Below are positions 20,296 to 29,934 of a stretch of DNA of 64,000 nucleotides, one piece after another. The notes under the pieces are model-generated. The model did not search any database. It was not told the DNA's origin and saw nothing but the letters and a program-made list of their open reading frames with translations. The number at the start of each line of letters is the position of its first letter. Position 1 is the first letter of the stretch. This DNA is from Duganella guangzhouensis. GTDB taxonomy: Bacteria; Pseudomonadota; Gammaproteobacteria; Burkholderiales; Burkholderiaceae_D. The translations under genes were made by a program, and so were the position numbers. The stretch covers positions 1-64,000 of the forward strand of contig NZ_WKJK01000006.1 in the NCBI RefSeq assembly GCF_009674535.1, given 5' to 3'.

Positions 20296-23091
20296 TCAGA
20301 AGAACGCGTAGGTGGCGCTCAGACCGATGCGGCGCATCTGGAAGGTGTCCAGATAGCCGGCACGCCAGTTGATCGGCGCCGGTTGATCGAACAGGTTGTC
20401 GACGTACAGGCGCAGCTTGGTATTTTTGATACCGCTGTAAGTCAGGTTGTAGTCGACCGTGGTATTGCTGCCAGTGTGGTTGCAGGTGTCCACATAGGCC
20501 GCCGCCACGTTGTTGGTCGCGCAATAGGTCGGCGAGTCCTCGCTGTTGTTGCTGTGACCGCTGGAGTAGTTCAGCGTCATGCCATGGTCGAACTGGCCAT
20601 TCTTCAGGCTGGCGCGCAGCTTGGTTTTCAGACGCGAACCGTAGTCGTAGTTGCCGGCCAGGTTGGCGCCGTAGGCGTTGTCGGTGACGCTGAATTCCTG
20701 GTATTTCCACAGATAGGAACCTTCCAGTTTCAGACGCACCAGACCCACTGGGGTGTTGAAGCGGCCCGAGGCGTCGAAGTCAAAGCCCGAGGCGCGGGTC
20801 TTGCCGCTGTTGACGTACGGGTTGTACAACAGGCCGATGGCGCCGACGCCGCCGAAGTTCATGGTGTTGCCCGGCGCGTATTTGTTAACCAGCGCCAGGA
20901 AGGAGTTATCCGACGCCGAGTTGTCGACGCGTACCAGCTGGCCGGCCGGCAGGCTGTCTTCGCCGCGCAGGATGTCGGCCACCGAACGGGTGCCGATTTC
21001 ATCCTTGCGCTCGATGTGGAAGTAATCCAGCGCCAGGTTCCAGTTCTTGATCGGTTCCCATACGAAGCCGACGGTGGCCGAGCGCGAGGTTTCCGGTTTC
21101 AAGTCCTTGTTGGCGGACACGAAGGTCGGGATGCCGGCCAGGCAATCGTTGTTCTGGAAGGTGTTGCCCTGCGCCTTGTCGGCGCTGGTGGCGGTCGCGC
21201 TGTTCTGGATCAGCTTGTTCAACGCGCTGGCGATCGAGCAGCGTTTTGGATCGCTGATCTTGGTCGCGAACGAGCTGCGGCCCAGGCCGTTACCGGTTTC
21301 CACGATGTTTGGCGCGCGGAAGCCGCCGGCCAGGGTGGCGCGCAGCAGCAGGCTGTCGGTGGCGTCAAAGCGCAGGCCCAGTTTCGGCGAGAAGTGGACG
21401 TCGCTATTGGTCGACTTGTCGGCGCGCACGGCGGCGTTCAGTTCGATCTTCTTGGTCACCGGCAGGTTGGCTTCGGTGAACAGCGCGTAGTGGTCCATGG
21501 AATCGTCGACCTGCAGGCCGGCGATGCCGACCAGATCGCCGCGCAGCACGTTGTCCGAGCTGGTCATCTGGTATTGCTCGTGACGGATGTCGGTGCCGAA
21601 GGCAACCGTCATCGGACCGGCCAGCAGTTGCATCACTTCACCCGACACGGTGCCGTTGGCAAAGGCGATCTTCGATTCGCCGGTGGTGGTGCGCACCGGG
21701 AACATCGATTCCAGCAGCGCCGCATCGTTCTGCTGGCCGAACTTGTAGGTGCCGTTGACGATGGCGTCGGTGTAGCCGGTGGCGCTGACAGCGCGGGTGG
21801 CCTTGGTGGCTTTGGAATTCATCCAGCCGGCCGACGATTTCCAGTCCCAGCCGCTGACTTCGCCGTTCAGGCTCAGCATGACGCGCGACTGCTCGGATTC
21901 GGTGCGGTTGAAGTTGAAGCCGTTGCCGGTGTCCATCAGGCGGGCGCGGTATTCGGTGGCGGTCGCGTACGGGTTCATCACGTGGCCGACCGGCAGTTTC
22001 GGATAGCTGAACGGACCGACCATTACGCCGTCAATCGCGTTGTACCAGGTGCTGGTCGAGCTGGTGGCGCTGCCGTTGCTCACCGAGAAAGGCGCGACGA
22101 TGTAATCGTTGCTGGCGGCGGCGTTGGTGATTTCCAGATTGGCGTCGATCGATTTGCCGATGCGGAAGTGGGTGTTGCTGGCCAGCGCGTAACGCTTGGC
22201 GTTGGTGGCCAGGCCGGTGTACGGCAGCGCGTCCCATTTGCACAGACCATCCTTGGCATCGATCGCAGCGCTCGGGCAGCCCGGCGCGGCCACGATGTTG
22301 GTCGAGCTCAGGTAGTAGTTACCGGTGGGCGAGTACGAGCTCTTGGCGTCCCAGGTCGAACGGCCCGGGGTCAGGCGGTGCCAGTCCGGCACGTTGCTCT
22401 GCAGGTCGCCGTACGAGTAGCCGTCGCTCTTGTAGGCTTCGTAGCTCAGGTAGGTGTTGAAACCGTTGCGGTCGATGTCGCCCCAGCCGACGATGCCGGC
22501 CACGCTGCGGTTACGCTGGTCGCGGAAGTTTTCGGTTTCTTTGTAGTTGCCGGTGATCTGGGCGCCTTCAAAGTCTTTTTTCAGGATGATGTTGACCACG
22601 CCGGCAATCGCGTCGGAACCGTAGATCGCCGAGGCGCCGTCTTTCAGGATCTCGATGCGCTCCACCGCGTAGGCGGGAATCGCGTCCAGGTTGGTGAAGT
22701 TTTGCTGGGCGCCGTCGGCCAGGCCGTACTGCGCGATGCGCTGGCCGTTGACCAGCACCAGGGTGGCGACCTTGCCCAGGCCGCGCATGCCAACCGCCGA
22801 GGAACCGGTGGCGAAGCTGCCCGAGCTGCTGCTGGCCGAGCTGATGTCGGTCGACATCGCGGCCGACGAGTTCAGAATGCCCAGCACGGTGGTCTCGCCG
22901 GTACGGGCGATGTCTTCACTGTTCAGGACTTGCACCGAACCGGCGGCTTCCGCCTGGGTGCGCTTGATGCTGGAACCGGTGATCTCAACCCGTTGCATCT
23001 TGGGTTCAGCGGCTTCCTGTGCTGCGGAATATTGCGAAAATGCTACGCCCAACGCCATAGCGATGGCGCTCTTCTTCATGCTGTAATTCAA
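20296..23091 (-). CDS. TonB-dependent outer-membrane receptor
   Basis: A 931-aa receptor with signal peptide (MKKSAIAMALGVAFSQYSAA), a short TonB-box region (MQRVEITGSSIKR) and a plug with LVLVNGQRIAQYGLADGA and VERIEILKDGASAIYGSDAI, both typical of the large group of nutrient receptors with a Ser-rich plug insert. The barrel ends in LSATYAFF with terminal Phe. The TTG at 23091 has GGAG five bases upstream; an ATG four codons on (23079) lacks a well-spaced site, so the TTG start is favoured slightly. The substrate is unknown; there is no Fur box. Upstream 23092-23427 holds no gene and only a weak promoter candidate (TTGCTT, TATGCG on the minus strand). Confidence 0.93.
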   Translation of the reverse strand: MNYSMKKSAIAMALGVAFSQYSAAQEAAEPKMQRVEITGSSIKRTQAEAAGSVQVLNSEDIARTGETTVLGILNSSAAMSTDISSASSSSGSFATGSSAVGMRGLGKVATLVLVNGQRIAQYGLADGAQQNFTNLDAIPAYAVERIEILKDGASAIYGSDAIAGVVNIILKKDFEGAQITGNYKETENFRDQRNRSVAGIVGWGDIDRNGFNTYLSYEAYKSDGYSYGDLQSNVPDWHRLTPGRSTWDAKSSYSPTGNYYLSSTNIVAAPGCPSAAIDAKDGLCKWDALPYTGLATNAKRYALASNTHFRIGKSIDANLEITNAAASNDYIVAPFSVSNGSATSSTSTWYNAIDGVMVGPFSYPKLPVGHVMNPYATATEYRARLMDTGNGFNFNRTESEQSRVMLSLNGEVSGWDWKSSAGWMNSKATKATRAVSATGYTDAIVNGTYKFGQQNDAALLESMFPVRTTTGESKIAFANGTVSGEVMQLLAGPMTVAFGTDIRHEQYQMTSSDNVLRGDLVGIAGLQVDDSMDHYALFTEANLPVTKKIELNAAVRADKSTNSDVHFSPKLGLRFDATDSLLLRATLAGGFRAPNIVETGNGLGRSSFATKISDPKRCSIASALNKLIQNSATATSADKAQGNTFQNNDCLAGIPTFVSANKDLKPETSRSATVGFVWEPIKNWNLALDYFHIERKDEIGTRSVADILRGEDSLPAGQLVRVDNSASDNSFLALVNKYAPGNTMNFGGVGAIGLLYNPYVNSGKTRASGFDFDASGRFNTPVGLVRLKLEGSYLWKYQEFSVTDNAYGANLAGNYDYGSRLKTKLRASLKNGQFDHGMTLNYSSGHSNNSEDSPTYCATNNVAAAYVDTCNHTGSNTTVDYNLTYSGIKNTKLRLYVDNLFDQPAPINWRAGYLDTFQMRRIGLSATYAFF

Positions 23092-23327
23092 AACTACTCC
23101 CTGATGTGGTTTTTCTTTGCGCTTTTGAAAGGATCGGTTCTATGCCGACTATCACTTTCAACGTCGAAGGCGCAATTTCGCATAACATTGCCAGTCGCAC
23201 AAAGCAAAAACAGGTGTTTTTTATGGTCTTACTAACTTTTTCCCGTATTTTTGTTGTTTTCCAGTGCAAAAATGAACTTGGTATTACATTGGAGTTGTAG
23301 CAAAAATGCCAAATATAATCAGGGTGA

Positions 23328-23366
23328 ATAAAAAAATCGCAGGCCGCCTGTACGGCGCGGCCTGCG
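23328..23366 (-). terminator. Terminator downstream of the cupin gene
   Basis: A 10-bp perfect stem (23338-23347 with 23357-23366) closes a 9-base loop and is followed on the minus strand by seven or eight T. It ends the TonB receptor/cupin transcript. Confidence 0.95.
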
Positions 23367-23427
23367 TCAAGTAGCGGGGCGTGTGGCGCCCCTCCCCCTC
23401 TCGGTGCAGCAGAGACTGATGCCTGTC

Positions 23428-24453
23428 CTAGCGGTTCAGGCGGTTAAGCAGTAGTGCGCGCAGACGGCGCGCTTCATTCTCGTCCAGCGGCGTTGTCAGC
23501 GGTCCGCGCGCGGGCGGCGGGATGTGCGCGACCTCGGCGCCATCGCTGTCGAATACGTAATGACGGAAGACTTCCTGCCACGCCGCGCGCTGCGCCGGCG
23601 GCAGATCGCGCACGCTCAGCAGCGCCAGCATCAGCGCGCTCAGCGGCGTGTCCATCCACTCCGGCGACTGGCGCCACCAGTAGTTGATGAGAATGTTGAA
23701 CCGGTCCAGCCCTTCAACGTGGTGCCACCACATGCTGGGAATGAACAGCGCGTCGCCCGCTTCCAGTTCGGCCCACTGGGCCTGCGCCAGCGCTTCGGCA
23801 AAGCGCGGATAGCGTTGCAAGTCCGGCTGGTGCAGGTCGACCAGGCTGACCGACTGGCCGGCCGGCGTGAAATCCAGTGGGCCGACATACAGATTGGCCA
23901 GCTGCTCGGGCGGGAATAGCGTGAAGCGGCGGCGACCGGCCGCCACGCAGGCCAGGTTGTCCGGCACATCGTAGTGGGCCGGCACACGGGTGCGGTTGCC
24001 GATCCAGATGCTGGCCAGCGGATCGCGCGCGCCGAAGTCGAGATCGTTCTCGGCGCGCAGTCCCGGCAGGCAGGTGTCGATGGTGGTGGAGCCGACGTAA
24101 AAAGTCGGTGGTTGCGGGGCGTCCAGATGGGCGCGCAGCACATCCAGCACCTGGTCGAAGCGCACCATCTGCGAGCTGAAATTGAAGCCATCCAGCTGCT
24201 CGTTGTAGAAAATACGCCCCGCCGCCTCGGGCGGAGCGTGCGAAGCCAGCACCGTGGCGTCGCGGTAGTAACAGCGCAGATACGCATCGGCGTCGCGCAC
24301 CGAGGTGCGGGCCGCTTGCACCAGCGGCCAGTCCGCCACCAGGCCGCGCAACACCAGCGGCGTGCTGGCGTTGAGGATGTGGTCGGGCAGCGCGCCGCCG
24401 CCGCGCAACGGCCGGCCGTCAATCTCCGCGATCGCTGTGATGGTCGATGACAT
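23428..24453 (-). CDS. Cupin-like (JmjC/cupin_8) protein
   Basis: A 341-aa cytoplasmic protein of the cupin_8/JmjC-like superfamily, whose characterised members are Fe(II)/2-oxoglutarate oxygenases. The metal triad is visible: His160 and Asp162 in PAHYDVPDN and His244 or His245 in PSMWWHHVEGLD, followed by NILINYWW. Proteins of this kind commonly sit next to Xanthomonas/Caulobacter-type TonB receptors, as here. The start at 24453 is chosen; a TTG five codons upstream is possible. Its substrate is not known. It is the second gene after the TonB receptor, 57 bases apart, with a strong hairpin between. Confidence 0.85.
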   Translation of the reverse strand: MSSTITAIAEIDGRPLRGGGALPDHILNASTPLVLRGLVADWPLVQAARTSVRDADAYLRCYYRDATVLASHAPPEAAGRIFYNEQLDGFNFSSQMVRFDQVLDVLRAHLDAPQPPTFYVGSTTIDTCLPGLRAENDLDFGARDPLASIWIGNRTRVPAHYDVPDNLACVAAGRRRFTLFPPEQLANLYVGPLDFTPAGQSVSLVDLHQPDLQRYPRFAEALAQAQWAELEAGDALFIPSMWWHHVEGLDRFNILINYWWRQSPEWMDTPLSALMLALLSVRDLPPAQRAAWQEVFRHYVFDSDGAEVAHIPPPARGPLTTPLDENEARRLRALLLNRLNR

Positions 24454-24470
24454 GAATGCTTTCAACAAAT

Positions 24471-24492
24471 GGCCGCCGCCGAAGCGGCGGCC
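24471..24492 (-). other. UUCG-capped hairpin between receptor and cupin genes
   Basis: On the minus strand a perfect 9-bp stem (24471-24479 with 24484-24492) is closed by a TTCG loop, a very stable RNA tetraloop. It begins 18 bases after the receptor stop codon and has no U-tract, so it is likely to protect the upstream message or lower expression of the cupin gene. Confidence 0.7.
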
Positions 24493-24510
24493 AGTGGCAC
24501 TACAACTACA

Positions 24511-27504
24511 TCAGAACTTGTAGCGCACGCCCACCATGTAACGCGGTCCGGCCTGCGTCACATTCAGGGTCGACGCCTCGGTCCGGCCATGCTGACGCGT
24601 GGTGGCGTCGGTCAGGTTGATGACCTCGGCCTGGAAGCTCAGGTTCTTGTTGAAATTATAGCCAATGCTGACGTCGACCTGACCGTAGGCATCGGTATAA
24701 ATCGGCGCCGCGCGATTGCTGGCGTCGGTGGTCGCCGCCAGGAACGAGTCGCGCCAGTTGTAGGCCACCCGCACCGACCAATCATTGTTCTCAAAGATAC
24801 CAACCACGTTGGCCGAATTGCTCAGCCCGAGAATGGCGAACTGGTCGTTGACGTCGGCGTTGTTGTACTTCAGCGGCGAGTGCACATAGGTGTAGTTGGC
24901 CTGGATGCCGAAGCCGCTCTGGCCGAACATATGCTGCACATTGACCTCGGCGCCACTGACGTTGGCCGACTTCTGGTTGGCGTAAGTGGTGGTGGAGAAC
25001 TGCAGCAGCGGATCGGTCGACAGGCCGGTGATGGTGCCGTCCAGATGGCCGTCCCCTTTGGTGCCGGTCTTCGTGACGCCAGGCTGGCCGTTATAGTTGC
25101 TGAGGATGTAGTCGCGGATGCAGTTGGTATCGGCCACGGCACAGCCGCCGGCGCCAATCGCCGCGTTGTAGTAGGCGCCGCCCACCGGCGTATGCAGGTC
25201 GTACAGCGACTGCGTCACCAGCGTCTGGCCGGCGTAGTTGTCCATCTTCTTGTGGAAGTAAGCCAGCGACATCAAGCTCTGCTTGTCGTAATACCATTCC
25301 CACGACAGGTCCAGATTCTTCGACTTGACCGGTTTTAGCGCCGGGTTGCCGACCGAGGCGGTGCCGCCGGTGAACACGTTGGCGATGGTGCCCAGCGTCA
25401 GGCCACCCTGCAGCTGGTCGTAGCGCGGCCGGCCGATGGTGGCGCCGGCGCTGGCGCGTACCTTCATGTCGGAGCGCACGTCGAAGTCGAGATTCAGCGC
25501 CGGCAGCACATTGGTGTAAGACGCGTCGGTATTGCTGAATGCCTGACCGCCAAACGTGATCGGCAATTCATTCTGCGATCCCCACACCACCGCCGTGCCA
25601 GGCAGCACCTGGGCGACCGAATTGACCTTGGTTTTTTCCACCCGCAGACCCACCGACGAGTGGAACGGGATTTTGGTGTCCCAGTCGGTGTTGAAGGACA
25701 GGTAGCCGGAGGTGGTCTTCTCTTCCAGCGTGCGGTCGGTGTCCGGCGTGCCGAAGTTCGGCAGGTAGGCGGCCTGGTTGCCGACCGCGTTGGCCGTGAC
25801 CTGACGCACGGTCGCGAAGTCGAAGGTGTACAGGGTGGCAAACAGATTCGGCGAATTGGCGCCGCCCAGCTTGTTGAAGAAGGACGACAGCGAATTGGCC
25901 TGGAACAGGCTGGCTGGATAGTCCGAGGCCTTGGTGGCGCCGCCCCAGGTGTTGTTCTGCACGCTGGAGTAGGTCGAGCGGTTGCTGGTGTCGGTGTAAC
26001 CGACGCCGAAGTTCAGGTTGGAACTCTCCAGCAGCTCCAGACTGGCTTTCGCCTGCGCCTGCTTGACGATCGATTTCTGATAGCTGTTGTGGAACCATGA
26101 ACCGGCCGCCTGTATCGGCGCGTTGACCAGGTCGGCCGCCGGCATGCTCAGGATCGGCAGCTCGTGGGTAAAGTCCAGCGAGGTGGTGCCACGGCTGAAG
26201 CTGGCGTTGGACAAATCGTTCTCGCTGCCGAACGGGCTGTCGGCGCCGGATTCGGCGGTCGAGTGGTGGGCGTCGAATTCGACTTTCAGGCCGGGCCGGG
26301 CTTTCCACACGGCGTTGAAACCCAGCGACTTGTTCTTGGTCTTGGTCGCATAATCGCCGCCAATCACCGAGATATCCTGCGGCGCGTTATAGACCTCGGA
26401 ATAGGTCAGCGGGCTGACCACATGGCCGCTCGGCCAGCTGCTGGTCGAGGTCGGCGTTTGCGCGAACCAGACGCTGAGCTCGTTACGCTTGGTCTGGATC
26501 TTGTTTTCCGAATAGGTGTAGTCGACCGTGGTGGTCAGTTCCTTCACCGGGCGGAACTGGAAGGTCAGCTGGGCATTGGTGCGCTGACGCTGAATCGCGT
26601 TGACGCCATAGCCCATGTTCTGCGGAATCGAGTACAGCGCGTCCTGCGCCGGACGGTTGGTGATGTTCTCCGACCCCAACTGGCCGGGCTGCGGCAAGGT
26701 CTGGCCTGCGATCACGGCCGAGCCCAGATACGGTCCCTGATAGCCATTCGCCAGGCCGGCGCGATTGAAGCCGGAATTGCGCGACTGGTAGCTGGCGCTC
26801 AACGCCACGCCGAAGCGGCCGTCCTCGCTGGTGTTGGAATAGATGCCGGAAATCTCGGGCGTGACCTTCTTCCCTTTCAGCATGTCGGGCACGTGGTCGT
26901 TCGAGGTGTCGTACACGGCCTTGGCGCCGACGCTGGCGTGCAAGCCCGGATTGTCGAACGGACGCGCGGTCATCACATTGATGGTGGCACCAATGCCGCC
27001 GGTCGGGCTGTCGGCGCGGCCGGTTTTGTAGACCTGCAGCTGCGAAATCGCTTCCGAAGCCAGGTTGGAAAAGTCGAACGAGCGGCCGGACAGGTCGCTC
27101 AGGTCGGTGGTTGGCATCTGGCGGCCGTTCAGCAGCACCAGATTGAAGTCCGGGCCAAGGCCGCGCACGGTGACCTTCTGCCCTTCGCCATTGCTGCGGT
27201 CGATCGACACACCGGAGATCCGCTGCAGCGATTCGGCCAGATTGGTGTCCGGGAATTTACCCATGTCCTCGGCCACGATGCCGTCCACGATGCCGTCCGC
27301 ATTGCGCTTCAGGTTCAACGTCGATTGCATACTGGCGCGGATGCCGGTCACCACCACCGACGGGCCAATGGTACCGTCGCCGGGCGTCGGCGCGGTGTTC
27401 TGGGCATAGGCCGGTGCCAGCGAAGCGCAGGCGCCGGCCACCGCCAGGCTGATCAGCCGACGCTGGCGCGGCGGGCTTGAAAACGTTTTCATAAAAGTAC
27501 GCAC
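24511..27504 (-). CDS. TonB-dependent receptor, Xanthomonas/Caulobacter type
   Basis: A 997-aa receptor of the group often linked to uptake of plant or other complex carbohydrates. After a signal peptide ending near AYAQ comes VVVTGIRASMQSTLNLKRNA, then IVAEDMGKFPDTNLAESLQR and the plug motif RGLGPDFNLVLLNGRQMP, all hallmarks of this group. The C-terminus is YMVGVRYKF. The GTG at 27504 has AAGGAG five bases upstream; an ATG four codons on is poorly spaced. The ROK regulator gene is divergent from it and the cupin gene follows it, suggesting a small sugar-responsive uptake unit. Confidence 0.94.
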   Translation of the reverse strand: MRTFMKTFSSPPRQRRLISLAVAGACASLAPAYAQNTAPTPGDGTIGPSVVVTGIRASMQSTLNLKRNADGIVDGIVAEDMGKFPDTNLAESLQRISGVSIDRSNGEGQKVTVRGLGPDFNLVLLNGRQMPTTDLSDLSGRSFDFSNLASEAISQLQVYKTGRADSPTGGIGATINVMTARPFDNPGLHASVGAKAVYDTSNDHVPDMLKGKKVTPEISGIYSNTSEDGRFGVALSASYQSRNSGFNRAGLANGYQGPYLGSAVIAGQTLPQPGQLGSENITNRPAQDALYSIPQNMGYGVNAIQRQRTNAQLTFQFRPVKELTTTVDYTYSENKIQTKRNELSVWFAQTPTSTSSWPSGHVVSPLTYSEVYNAPQDISVIGGDYATKTKNKSLGFNAVWKARPGLKVEFDAHHSTAESGADSPFGSENDLSNASFSRGTTSLDFTHELPILSMPAADLVNAPIQAAGSWFHNSYQKSIVKQAQAKASLELLESSNLNFGVGYTDTSNRSTYSSVQNNTWGGATKASDYPASLFQANSLSSFFNKLGGANSPNLFATLYTFDFATVRQVTANAVGNQAAYLPNFGTPDTDRTLEEKTTSGYLSFNTDWDTKIPFHSSVGLRVEKTKVNSVAQVLPGTAVVWGSQNELPITFGGQAFSNTDASYTNVLPALNLDFDVRSDMKVRASAGATIGRPRYDQLQGGLTLGTIANVFTGGTASVGNPALKPVKSKNLDLSWEWYYDKQSLMSLAYFHKKMDNYAGQTLVTQSLYDLHTPVGGAYYNAAIGAGGCAVADTNCIRDYILSNYNGQPGVTKTGTKGDGHLDGTITGLSTDPLLQFSTTTYANQKSANVSGAEVNVQHMFGQSGFGIQANYTYVHSPLKYNNADVNDQFAILGLSNSANVVGIFENNDWSVRVAYNWRDSFLAATTDASNRAAPIYTDAYGQVDVSIGYNFNKNLSFQAEVINLTDATTRQHGRTEASTLNVTQAGPRYMVGVRYKF

Positions 27505-27811
27505 ATCATCTCCTTATTTTTGATTTATACCGGCATTGTGTTGCCGGGTTGATTCCTACTCGGTGACTGCTGGGTAGTTCGGTACTGGCGTGCTGCGGAA
27601 AACGGGACGGCGGGGTGATGCCCACCGGAGTGACAAATTAGACAAGTTGAGAATATGAGAAACGGTTCCATTCGTCAATCGGTCGAACAAATACGCACCG
27701 AAACGGCGCGCGCTGTGTTGTAAAGCCGCACCAGCCGAGGGCGGCGGCATGCATGGTTGATCTGACAAGCATGGTGTATCATCGGCTCACGCCCTCTCTC
27801 GGAACCCGCCC
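27505..27811. promoter_or_regulatory. Divergent intergenic region, TonB receptor / ROK regulator
   Basis: A 307-base region without a gene. It must hold promoters for both directions. A small CCGGCA/TGCCGG hairpin is at 27530-27547. A TATCAT element at 27777-27782 could be the -10 for the ROK gene but has no good -35. No convincing operator was found by eye. Confidence 0.5.
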
Positions 27812-29017
27812 ATGATCGTCGCTGGCGACCAGCAATTACTCAAACAAATCAACCGCATGGCGCTGGTGCGCCAGCTGTGCAGCCAGCCCGGCATGTCGCG
27901 CGCGGCGCTGGCGGAAACCGTGGGCCTGACCAAATCCACCATCAGCCTGCTGGTGCGCGAACTGCTGGACGAGGGCTGGCTGATCGAGGAGGAACCCGGC
28001 ATCACCGGCGCACTCGGGCGGCGCGCCACGCCGCTGCAGCTGGATGGCAGCCGGCTGGCCCTGCTGGGTGCCGATCTCGGCATCAGCGGCGCGCGCGTGG
28101 TGGCCACCAATCTGTTGGGCGAGGTGCTGGCCGAGCGCGAGCTGCCGTATGCCGATCCGCAGGATAGCACCGCCTGCCTGGCGCTGACCGCCGGCGGCCT
28201 GGTGCAACTGGCCGACGATGCGGCACTGGCTGAGCACAGCGTACTCGGCATCGGCATCGGCGTGCACGGCGTGGTGGACGACGCCAGCGGCATGCTGCAC
28301 ATCGCGCCCCACCTGGGCTGGCGCAATGTCGACGTGGCGGCGCAGTTGCGCGACAGTTTTGTCGGTAGCGCACTGGACGGGCTGCCGCTGTTCATCCAGA
28401 ACGAAGCCAATGTGGCCGCGCTGGCCGAGCTGGAGTTTTCCGGCCAGAGCGGCACCGATCCGCTGATCTACCTGAGCATCGGCTATGGGGTTGGCGCCGG
28501 CATCATCGTCAACGGCCGGCTGCTGACCGGCTTGTCCGGCTTTGCCGGCGAGGTCGGCCACACCATCCTGCAGCAGAACGGCCCGGCCTGCTCCTGCGGC
28601 CGGCGCGGTTGCGCCGACGCGCTGATCGGCCTGCAAGCCATGATGGACGACGCCTACGGCACCCATCACACCTCGACGCCAGAACAATTGGAAAGGTTGT
28701 TCATGCAAGCCGAGGCCGGCGACACCGCAGCCACCCAAGCGGTGACGGCGGCTGGGCGCAATCTGGGCGTGCTGCTGAACAATCTGTGGGCGGCATTCGA
28801 CCCGATGGCCATCGTCATCGGCGGCGGCGCGCTGCGGCTGGGCGAACGCTTTGTGGCGCCGGGACGGCAAGTGCTGGACGATTACGCCAACGCGGCGCGA
28901 CTACCGGCGCCGGCTATCCGCACCCCACATTTCGGTCCCAACAGCATCGCCATCGGCGGCGCCGCCATGGCGCGCCACTACCTGATGCGGCCAGCGCTGA
29001 CCACGCTGCCGGCCTGA
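27812..29017 (+). CDS. ROK-family transcriptional regulator (NagC/XylR type)
   Basis: A 401-aa sugar-responsive regulator. The N-terminal winged helix-turn-helix is at about 16-60 (MSRAALAETVGLTKSTISLL). The ROK sugar-binding domain follows, with GIGVHGVVDD, the ENAN-like NEANVAALAE, GYGVGAGIIVNG and the zinc motif CSCGRRGCADA (about 258-268). It stands divergent from the large TonB receptor and probably represses it until a sugar or phosphosugar binds. The start at 27812 has a CGGAACC stretch in front rather than a strong ribosome-binding site. Confidence 0.92.
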   Translation: MIVAGDQQLLKQINRMALVRQLCSQPGMSRAALAETVGLTKSTISLLVRELLDEGWLIEEEPGITGALGRRATPLQLDGSRLALLGADLGISGARVVATNLLGEVLAERELPYADPQDSTACLALTAGGLVQLADDAALAEHSVLGIGIGVHGVVDDASGMLHIAPHLGWRNVDVAAQLRDSFVGSALDGLPLFIQNEANVAALAELEFSGQSGTDPLIYLSIGYGVGAGIIVNGRLLTGLSGFAGEVGHTILQQNGPACSCGRRGCADALIGLQAMMDDAYGTHHTSTPEQLERLFMQAEAGDTAATQAVTAAGRNLGVLLNNLWAAFDPMAIVIGGGALRLGERFVAPGRQVLDDYANAARLPAPAIRTPHFGPNSIAIGGAAMARHYLMRPALTTLPA

Positions 29018-29034
29018 CGCGCCGGCCTCGCCGC

Positions 29035-29739
29035 TTAATCCAGCCCGGTCTTGCCGGTCACCCAGTACGCCTTGCTCTGGCGCCGGGTTGGATCGACGCC
29101 CTCGGTGCGCAACTGACGGCTGATCTGCTGAATCGCACCGCCCTGCCCGGTCAACACCAGGTCCGCCATCGGCTGCGTCCGCAGCAGCGCGACCAGCGCG
29201 GCGGCGCTTTCGCCGGGGCCGACCAGTTGCACCTGTTCCAGCTGCAGCCGATCAATGACCGCCATTACATCGGCGCGGGCCGACACTTCACACAGCATGT
29301 GCAAGCTAGCCTGGCTGGCCAGCGCGGCGGCCAGACCCAGCGCGGTTTCATCGCCGCTGAGGATCACCGGCGAGGCCGACGGCGCCAGCCGCACCGACTT
29401 GCGCGGGCCGAAGAACGCGCAGTTATCGCCGGCGCGCAGCGTACGGGCCCAGCGCGTGCCGGGGGCGTCGCCGTGCAGGTAGATCAGAATGCGGGTGCGG
29501 CCGTCGACGGCGTCCCAATCGATCGGCGTATAGGTGCGGCGCACCCAGCCGGCCAGCGACACTTGGATCTTGTCGCCGGGCGTCCAGTCGACGCCGCACA
29601 AATCGTCACCAGCCAGCGTGACCAGACGGAAGTTGCTGCCGATGTCCTCAACCTCCACCACTTGCGCGCTGCGCGTGAGGAGTTTCTGAAATGCCGTTTC
29701 AATCAAGCCGGCGCGCTTGGCGGGAGTATGTGTGTTCAT
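29035..29739 (-). CDS. Siderophore-interacting protein (ferric-siderophore reductase)
   Basis: A 234-aa FAD-dependent reductase of the SIP/ViuB family that releases iron from imported siderophores in the cytoplasm. The FAD-binding part has VRRTYTPIDWD and the downstream YLHGDAPGTRWA, both conserved in the family; the NAD(P)H-binding part follows (VILSGDETALGLAAAL). The C-terminus has AYWVTGKTGLD. The ATG at 29739 gives the usual N-terminus; the frame is open upstream. No Fur box is visible upstream. It converges on the ROK gene with 17 bases between stop codons. Confidence 0.9.
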   Translation of the reverse strand: MNTHTPAKRAGLIETAFQKLLTRSAQVVEVEDIGSNFRLVTLAGDDLCGVDWTPGDKIQVSLAGWVRRTYTPIDWDAVDGRTRILIYLHGDAPGTRWARTLRAGDNCAFFGPRKSVRLAPSASPVILSGDETALGLAAALASQASLHMLCEVSARADVMAVIDRLQLEQVQLVGPGESAAALVALLRTQPMADLVLTGQGGAIQQISRQLRTEGVDPTRRQSKAYWVTGKTGLD

Positions 29740-29934
29740 ACTCGTGCAGACGCGGCAGACGGCGGAATATTTTAACTGGCCGCCCATCCGACTGCGCCGA
29801 CGATGCCGAAGGTTCGCGAATGACTGACAAAACCATGGTGATGCGACAAAAGGACTAATGAAATGGCCCCAGCAAGAAGAGTCCGAGCAGCCGGGCGGTG
29901 AGGCGGAAGTCAGTCTTATTTTATTGCAGCAAGA

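Noticed and set aside
20383..23235. 950-codon plus-strand frame opposite the TonB receptor at 20296
   Set aside because: Same reason; low-complexity Val/Ala/Gly/Gln composition and no ribosome-binding site or domain.
27478..27492. LacI-like palindrome with arms TGAAAA and TTTTCA at the start of the large TonB receptor gene
   Set aside because: It lies within the coding sequence (Met-Lys-Thr-Phe-Ser codons) and no LacI-type regulator is present; chance is likely.
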